Source: Limnephilus marmoratus (Eukaryota > Arthropoda > Insecta > Trichoptera > Limnephilidae). Taken from it: a DNA stretch of 64,000 bases. A program made the position numbers and the translations under genes. The notes under the pieces are model-generated. The model did no database searches. It saw only the letters and a program-made list of their open reading frames with translations, and was not told the DNA's origin. Below are positions 57,590 through 64,000 of the stretch, one piece after another. Numbering within the stretch: position 1 is the first letter of the stretch; every line of letters begins with the position of its first letter. Location of the stretch: contig OU862916.1 of the NCBI GenBank assembly GCA_917880885.1, forward strand, positions 54,782,831 to 54,846,830, written 5' to 3'.

Positions 57590-57835
57590 GAGAGTCCGGC
57601 TGTAGAGATCAAAAGATCTCCCACTTCCAGTTTCTCCCAATCCGGCCCGCCACGCAGTAAGTGGACAAAATCATCCGCCACCAAAACCCATGCAGACCTT
57701 ACCCGTGAACCCGGGAACCCATGCTCAGTCACCAAACATAGCGGACCACTTGGGGTGACCAAGTGGCGGGGGTGTTGGTATCCAATAAATGGTTCCCGGG
57801 GCGATGGTACCTATAACGCCTCCCAAATTAAAAAT
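57590..57835 (-). repeat. Dispersed repeat family R1, copy 3 (inverted)
   Basis: The minus strand reads GGAGGCGTTATAGGTACCAT, CACCCCAAGTGGTCCGCTAT and GAACCCGGG-type words in the same order as copy 1. Confidence 0.65.
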
Positions 57836-58089
57836 TTATTATAGTACTTGACATAAACAATTTTAATTTTGCACAATTTTAGTATGAAAGCTCGGTCAGT
57901 ATTGGTATACCGCGATGAGTAACTGAACAGAAAAAAAAACGAATAAAAAATATCGATTACTCGGGCAAGGACAACACTAGTCTACCGATAAAATTCGTTA
58001 CATCACTACTTCGCTTTATATGTATTTGTCAACACACTCGTTCCCCGGCCCCCCCAGGAGAACTGAGCGAAAGGGACACCTGCACGTCG

Positions 58090-59358
58090 CACAGTGGGCT
58101 GAAAATCGCCTTTCATAGACATAGAGGCTTGAATTTTTAAGGGTATATTTTTTGCTGGAAATGGATTCTGCTGATCATTACTATCCTACAAATTTCGTAT
58201 GAAGCAATTGCGTGTACAAATGATGGAGTTATAATTTTTTTAATAAAAATTTGTATGGCACTGACATTAAAAATGAGGATATCTCTGGAATCATAAGGTT
58301 GGCCATTCCATCCTTACACACAGATATACTACTATTTATTTGTATTTTTTTGACATACTTCATATTGTGGCACAACGTGCGATTTATTTTTAAAAAATCT
58401 TCAAAGTTGAAAAAAAAACTTTTTTATGTTAATGATTCATTTTAATGCTTAAATGCATTATTATCCTCTTCTACAATATTTATCATGATTACTGATTAAT
58501 AATCAATGTTGAAGCACCCATTTACGTACATTACTTCGACCAGAACTGTCAAATATGCCAATGATGCCAATATGGCGCAGTAATTCTAGAGTAACTATCG
58601 GTTTTCGGAAAGTAAGTAAGTACAAAAGTTAAAAGTAACGTACAACAAGCAGTCAAATTGTTGAAAAACGAATTTGAGTGAAATTTAACTTTTTTAACTT
58701 TTTTTGGCCTTTTGTTTAACTTTTACTTTTAAAGTTAAAAATAAAAGGCCGTTACTATAGTTAAATTTTACCAAAATACGTTTTTCAATCAATTTGACTG
58801 CTTGCTGTACGTTACTTTTAACTTTTGTACTTACTTTCCGAAAACCGATAGTTACTCTAGAGTTACTGCGCCATATTGGCATCATTGGCATATTTGACAG
58901 TTCTGGTCGAAGTAATGTACGGAAATGGGTGCTTCAACATTGATTATTAATCATTAATCATGATAAATATTGTAGAAGAGGATAATAATGCATTTAAGCA
59001 TTAAAATGAATCATTAACATAAAAAAGTTTTTTTTTCAACTTTGAAGATTTTTTAAAAATAAATCGCACGTTGTGCCACAATACGAAGAATGTCAAAAAA
59101 ATACAAATAAATAGTAGTATATCTGTGTGTAAGGATGGAATGGCCAACCTTATGATTCCAGAGATATCCTCATTTTTAATGTCAGTGCCATACAAATTTT
59201 TCTTAAAAAAATTATAACTCCATCATGTGTACACGCAATTGCTTCATACGAAATTTGTAGCATAGTAATGATCAGCAGAATCCATTTCCACCAAAAAAAA
59301 AATACCCTTAAAAATTCAAGCCTCTATGTCTATGAAATGCGATTTTCAGCCCACTGTG
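58090..59358. mobile_element. Transib-like palindromic element, 1,269 bp
   Basis: Both ends read CACAGTGGGCTGAAAATCGC inverted, and the 5 bp CGTCG is duplicated at 58085-58089 and 59359-59363. A CACAGTG end and a 5-bp GC-rich duplication are features of Transib transposons, the relatives of RAG1. The whole element is a palindrome with arms of about 600 bp, about 97 percent alike over the part I compared, centred near 58724. The mirrored 64-codon frames (58251-58445 and 59001-59195) are by-products. A decayed partial copy is at about 25770-25960. Confidence 0.8.
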
Positions 59359-59364
59359 CGTCGG

Positions 59365-59745
59365 GCCGAAAATACCTAAATAAAATCTTCGAAATCGATG
59401 TTTTGTATTCCCCATTTTTCTTCTCCAAAACTGGACCGATTTTAAATTTTTTTTTCACTAACTGTATTAAAAGAAAATATTCTATGTCGGTACGTTTTGC
59501 TTTTTTTCAAAATACATTGTTTAGTTTGTATACTGAACGTTTTTTGACGGCGTTTAAATTAGGCAATTTTATTCATTTTTGGAAGGTCCTAACTTCTATA
59601 AGAAGTAAATTATCAAAAAAAGCAAAACGTACCGACACGCTAGTGGTCGATATCTATATTATGTAAAAAAAAATTTTGCTCTAGGGTCAAAATCCAGAGA
59701 GATAAACGGGGAATACGTTTGTATGGAAAAACGCAGCTAGTATTT
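59365..59745. repeat. Dispersed repeat shared with 46120-46530
   Basis: Matches 46120-46530 in the same orientation. The Transib-like element sits directly at its left edge. Confidence 0.7.
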
Positions 59746-59902
59746 CCTCTTAATTATGTACGTGAGCAGTTTTTCTTCCAATCTAAACCCTCCCCCTTGG
59801 TGAGATAAATTTCGGCCACTTCGTATATTATTTTCAAGTAACGTGAGATTTTGCTGGACCCCCCCCCCCCGCCCTCTTTGAGCTCACGAAATTAACGTTA
59901 CG

Positions 59903-60188
59903 CAGGGTGTTAAGGGATGTACTTACTTTAACCAGTGATTGCTGACATTGTTTGGAGTAAAAAAAAATTTTAAAAAAATTTCGTCTCCGGTGACTATTTG
60001 GTGGTTTTTTTTTCAACTTAAAACATAAAAATCAGTAGGTTTTGTATAGTTAAGGATGGGGTGAAAGGTTGGGCATTCACTCGGCTGAGTGACCAGTGAC
60101 GACACGTCAAAGATTTCATTAACATTTTTTACTCCAAATGACGTCAGGAATCACTTGAAGTAAGTCAAGTACGTCCCTTAACACCCTG
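59903..60188. mobile_element. Short relative of the 6331-7714 element, 286 bp
   Basis: CAGGGTGTTAAGGGATGTAC at 59903 is matched inverted at the right end, ending CCCTG at 60188. CAGTGATTGCTGACATT and the mirrored GACGTCAGGAATCACT continue inward. It is likely the minimal form of the family. Confidence 0.75.
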
Positions 60189-60796
60189 TAGGGCATATTT
60201 TGTATTTATTTAGGAACATACAATAATTGTAAATAATTAATTATTATATAATTATTATATACATGTAAATTAGTAAATGTAATATAAACCATTTACAATA
60301 ATGTTTGTTACAGTTACAGATTAGGAAGCGAGTGGACATTAAAAGTTACAATTAAAAGCAAATTCGTATCTTCCTCAAGGATAAACTTTCTAATAAAGTG
60401 TGTTTATCGGAAGTGACCTGCAGGTAAGTATGTTTCTGTATCTATTTGTAAATAATAGAATTGATTTGTGATGAATAATAGAGGTGATTTTTCACAAAAA
60501 CGGCGCTCTTCAAATTATCCAATTATTATTATATTTCATAGTATAAGTAAAAAAGTGAGTATATCAAAATATTACCAAATAAATAATAATTATTATTTAA
60601 TTATTATATTGGGTCCTTACATATGAAATTGGCGTTTTGCCGTACTGGCAACTTTGATCTCAAATATCTTCTCTTTGGTTAGGAATTCCAAATTCAAATT
60701 TATACAGCTATTTACTCATGTATTTGTGTTCGAAAATTATAATTCATTTGTTTTTTCCTTAATTGTTTTTTCTTTTTGCGTCACTTAGTTTACAAA

Positions 60797-61471
60797 ATGG
60801 AAAACTTGAAATATCACGTTATTTACGAGTACGAGTTCCACCGTGGCACCAGTGCTGCAGAAACGGCTCGAAGGATTAATGATGTGTATGGCGACGGTGC
60901 CGCAAAAGAAAAAACAGTGCATTTTAGGTTCCAACGTTTTCGTTCTGGAAATTTCGACCTGCAGAACAAGCCCCGTGGACGGCCGGAGACCAAAGTTGAT
61001 AATGAAGAATTGAAGGCTATTGTGGAAGCGGATCCATCGCAAACCACGTCCGAGTTAGCTCCAGGCTGCGGTGTTAGTGATAAAACTGTTTTAATCCACT
61101 TGAAGCAAATTGGGAAGGTGAAAAAGCTTGAAAGGTGGGTACGTCACGAATTGAGTGAAGCAAATCAACAAACGCGCGTTAGAACGCTAGACCCACTGCA
61201 CAACAGACGGCTACCAAATTAGAGGAGCTTCAATTGGAATGTCTAAGACATCCACCGAACTGTCCGGACCTTCCCCCAACACATTACCATTTTTTTCGAA
61301 ATTTGGATAACTTCTTGCAAGGGAAAAAATTCAACTCCGATGGGGGAGTCCAAACCGCCTTCAAAGATTTATATTGATTCCCGTCCGAATGGTTTTTTTA
61401 GAAAAGGGATCGATGAGCTACCTATGAGATGGCAAAAGTGCATAGATAGCAATGGTACATACTTTGATTAA
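60797..61471 (+). pseudogene. Mariner transposase with internal deletion
   Basis: Starts MENLKYHVIYEYEFHRGTSA at 60797. The paired-like DNA-binding domain is complete (NDVYGDGAAKEKTV, GRPETKVDNEELKAIVEADP, CGVSDKTVLIHLKQIGKVKK), up to HELSEANQQTRV. A deletion then joins it to sequence coding TAQQTATKLEELQLECLRHP in another frame, followed by YHFFRNLDNFLQGKKFNS and MRWQKCIDSNGTYFD, stop at 61469-61471. The first two catalytic Asp residues lie in the deleted part. The intact N-terminal domain, about 130 residues before the frame ends at 61222, could bind the TIRs without cutting. Confidence 0.88.
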
Positions 61472-61486
61472 ATAAATATATTATAC

Positions 61487-62603
61487 TAGCTTTTTCCCGC
61501 GGCTTCGCTCGCATGGTATTATGGGTTTCCCACTCCGCCTCCTCCACCTTCCCTCTCCCCACTCCACTACCCTCATCAACCCCCCTCCCCCCGTTCCACT
61601 CCCCCCATCAACCTCCCCTCCTCTCACCCCTCCCCACACTCTTCCCCCCTCCACCTTCCCTCTCCCCACTCCACTCATCCATCAACCCCCCTCTCCCTCC
61701 CCCTCCTTTTCCACCGACCCCTCCCCCACCCCATACCCCTCCCACTCCACCTCCCCCCACCTTTTCCCCTTCCACTTCCTTCCCTCCCACCTCTCCCACC
61801 CCACTCCGCCTCCTCCACCTTCCCTCTCTCCACTTCCATCAACCCACTCCCCCTAAACCTCCACCCACCCCTCCCCTCACCACTACCCCTTGCTTCCCTC
61901 CGACCTCTCCCCACACCACTCCCCCCCATCAACCCCTTTCCACCCATCGCCTACTCCTCCCCACACCATCCTCCTTCTTTCCTCTTTCCCCTTCCTTCCC
62001 TCCCGCCTCTCCCTCCCCTAACCCCCTCCCCACTCCCCCCTCTCACCTCTCGCATTCCACACATTCATTCCCGATACATTCAGTTTTCAAACTGATCGCG
62101 TGCAACCTATTATATTTTTTTATAAGAATTTCATAATGCCAGAACTCAACAATAGTTTTATACAAAATAACGAACAACAAAAAAAAAAGAATAGTCCAAT
62201 TTGGTGCAGTCGTTCAGATTTATGCGCATACATACATTTCGGCGATTCATTTTTAGAGATAGTTATTAGGTACGACGCGACGCCAGCAAAGCACTCTTTT
62301 TAGGGTGAATTGCCAAATTAAAAAAAAAAACATCGTTTCTAAGATGACAATTGGTTTGTTTTTTTCTGACGTTTGCAATAAATCGATTTTGTTACCGACA
62401 GAAAATGTATGAAAAATAATTTCAACGCCAGAGATTATTCATAACGCCCGAGCTTACCAATATATATAGCCTATAGATCTCGCAAATAATGTAGCTTTCT
62501 ATTATTGAAAGAATTTTTTAAATCCATTCAGTAGTTTTTGTGTGAAAGAGTAACAAACATACATCCATACAAACTTTCCCCTTTATAATATTAGTAGGAT
62601 TAA
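61487..62603. mobile_element. SINE-like insertion with a 500-bp C/T-rich tract
   Basis: Begins ACTAGCTTTTTCCCGCGGCT and ends CCCTTTATAATATTAGTAGG, the two ends of a very common insect repeat (CCGCGGCTTCGCTCGC ... TTATAATATTAGTAGGAT). The segment 61540-62070 is almost free of G on the plus strand, built from CCACTCC, CCTCC and CTTCC words. It lies between the mariner stop codon and the mariner 3' TIR. Confidence 0.75.
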
Positions 62604-62664
62604 AAAAAATCGACTTAATGTTCCTCCCATACAAAACGCCAATTTCATATGTAAGGACCTAATA

Positions 62665-63335
62665 TTACCAAATAAATTATTATTATTATTTAACGAATAA
62701 TAATTAAATAATATTATTATTTATTTGGTAATATTTTGCAATCATCTGCTGAACTTGTACATTTGAATATTTTCATATCGTTAGCGTATATTACTTATTA
62801 CATGAATACTTGCTATCTACAGTAAGTGGATATTAATTATCTAGTAAAATATAGTCAGAAAACGACGTAAGCGAAGAACGGACGGACCTACTGTCTAATT
62901 TGCCCTAGTAAATACTCTAGGAAAATTGATCTCTCGGCGAGGTTTATTTTTTTATTAATTCTGACGAACGTATTACTAATTTCAATGTTTCTAAATGAAA
63001 CCATCTAATATAATAAAAATCTGGTTCTTACCGCAAAATTTATAGTTGAAAAACGTTTTATAAAATTTTCAAACCGTTTACGTAAAATATTTAATCTTAA
63101 AAATAAATAACTTACATCCGCGGGTATCGGTTTTATGGTTACGAAGTCGTCGGAATTAATTAAAATGAGAGCCTTAAGCAAACCTTCGTTATTAAAAGTT
63201 AAACTGTATCAAAGAACTGATTATGCTGGTACGGGTTGCTGGGAAAAAACATAGTTCATGTCATAGACATCCAAATTCAATAGACCAGAAATAACAGGTG
63301 AGGGGAAAAATCAACTATGGCGGTACGAAGAGGGG
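62665..63335. other. AT-rich flank, no gene
   Basis: Contains the right arm of the older palindrome (to about 62745). The rest has no recognised feature. Confidence 0.4.
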
Positions 63336-63339
63336 AAGA

Positions 63340-63655
63340 TGACTGTGATTGGTTGAAAAATTAATCTGACAGTATATAGGCATCTCGCATTATAATATCA
63401 CCATTTAGTTCTTAAAAATAACATCTGCTTTTTAATGAATAGACCTTTTTACGTGGGAGCGCGAATTGCTCGCTACGTTATTAACATATTTGCGAAGTCT
63501 GAATAGGCAAAGTAAAGTTCGCATCTTTTCACAGACAACTATTTTATTGCCATATTTAGTTAAGACACTTTTACAAATGTTTCATAATTTACCTACCCCT
63601 GTAACCAGCGACAAGCACATTGGAGAACCGCCCACATCCGTGATTATCGACATAT
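63340..63655 (+). repeat. Dispersed repeat, inverted copy of 42495-42790
   Basis: GTATATAGGCATCTCGCATT, ACATCTGCTTTTTAA and AACACATTGGAG-type words match 42495-42790 in inverted order over about 300 bp. It holds GTAACCAGCGACAAGCACAT. No coding content recognised. Confidence 0.75.
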
Positions 63656-63689
63656 TTTAGGGTTATCACAACCGCTCTGTTGGTATAAT

Positions 63690-63965
63690 TACATAGTATA
63701 AAATGAAGGCACTCAAAATGTGCGCATTGATCTTTTAAAATACGCAACGGATTTTCATGCGGTTTTCACCAATAGATAGAATGATTCAAGAGAAAGGTTT
63801 ATATGTATATTACATGCTTATTATAGTAGAGAAAAGCCGAGAAATTCAAATATTCAATTCAGGCAGCGGGCAGCAGGCAAGCGGGTGGTGAAGATTTTAT
63901 AAAGGTTGGGTAATGGCGTTGTGTTTCGTTAGCCACAGCAACGTGTGGCCGGGTCTGCTAGTTAA
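63690..63965 (+). repeat. SINE/RTE-like 3' segment
   Basis: ATACGCAACGGATTTTCATG, AGAATGATTCAAGAGAAAGG and the end ACGTGTGGCCGGGTCTGCTA are characteristic of a widespread insect repeat whose ends read CCGGGTCTGCTAGT. It ends at about 63962, followed by AT-rich DNA. Confidence 0.5.
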
Positions 63966-64000
63966 TAAAAATAATGTAATTATCTCTTTTAATTAAAATT

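Larger units (their letters stand above)
60609..62662 (+). mobile_element. Mariner element with nested SINE-like insertion
   Basis: TIRs TTGGGTCCTTACATATGAAA and the inverted TTAGGTCCTTACATATGAAA are flanked by TA (60607-60608, 62663-62664). The outer flanks (CAAAATATTACCAAATAAAT and its complement near 62710-62740) show that it landed in an older palindromic repeat. Confidence 0.9.

Noticed and set aside
58251..59195. Two mirrored 64-codon frames with a hydrophobic segment.
   Set aside because: They are the same sequence in the two arms of the Transib-like palindrome; no conserved start context or homology was seen.
61513..62136. 207-codon proline/serine-rich open frame (and its antisense frames).
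   Set aside because: It is a by-product of the C/T-rich repeat tract; open frames occur on both strands and in several phases.

Overview
The window reads as nuclear DNA of an arthropod, most likely an insect: it is AT-rich, has two conserved animal genes split by introns, and is densely packed with DNA transposons, LINE fragments and Penelope-like debris. I cannot settle the order of insect from sequence alone.

Two host genes can be assembled exon by exon with matching phases, and they point toward each other. On the plus strand, 567-18279 holds the last four coding exons of a PAPS transporter of the SLC35B3/Papst2 family; its 5' part lies left of the window. On the minus strand, 41826-30097 holds a complete Src64B-type Src-family kinase in five exons (MGNKCC start, SH3, SH2, kinase, C-terminal regulatory tyrosine), 479 residues. 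Its first coding exon (41655-41826) is easily missed because only 49 coding bases are on it. The roughly 12 kb between the genes (18280-30096) is non-coding, AT-rich, and contains 3' UTR sequence plus a few transposons.

Everything else is mobile or repetitive. The 12.9 kb second Papst2 intron in the window (2931-15793) holds a 3.25 kb palindrome with broken copies of a PIN-like/CXC-domain transposon protein, a 1.4 kb palindromic element with minisatellites, and a nested stack (element A > element C > hAT-like D > Harbinger MITE plus an 11-unit zinc-finger relic). The Src64B introns hold a 5'-truncated LINE with a perfect 14-bp target duplication, a 101-bp tandem repeat, a Harbinger-type MITE, a Jockey/CR1-like fragment and a deleted copy (B) of element A. 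The right third (42000-64000) has LINE fragments, a Transib-like palindrome with RSS-like CACAGTG ends and CGTCG duplications, two mariners in the window overall (21924 and 60609), a piggyBac-type hairpin and several families of dispersed repeats.

The most notable theme is palindromes linked to hammerhead-like ribozyme motifs. A Penelope-like remnant at 20118-20945 has a GIY-YIG endonuclease fragment between inverted arms, each arm carrying a CUGANGA...GAAAC core. Related cores recur at about 17.98, 46.05, 47.13, 52.38 and 57.31 kb, and more weakly at 50.05 and 51.25 kb. The one at 47.13 kb sits in the loop of a perfect 58-bp inverted repeat that places a GUC opposite the core.
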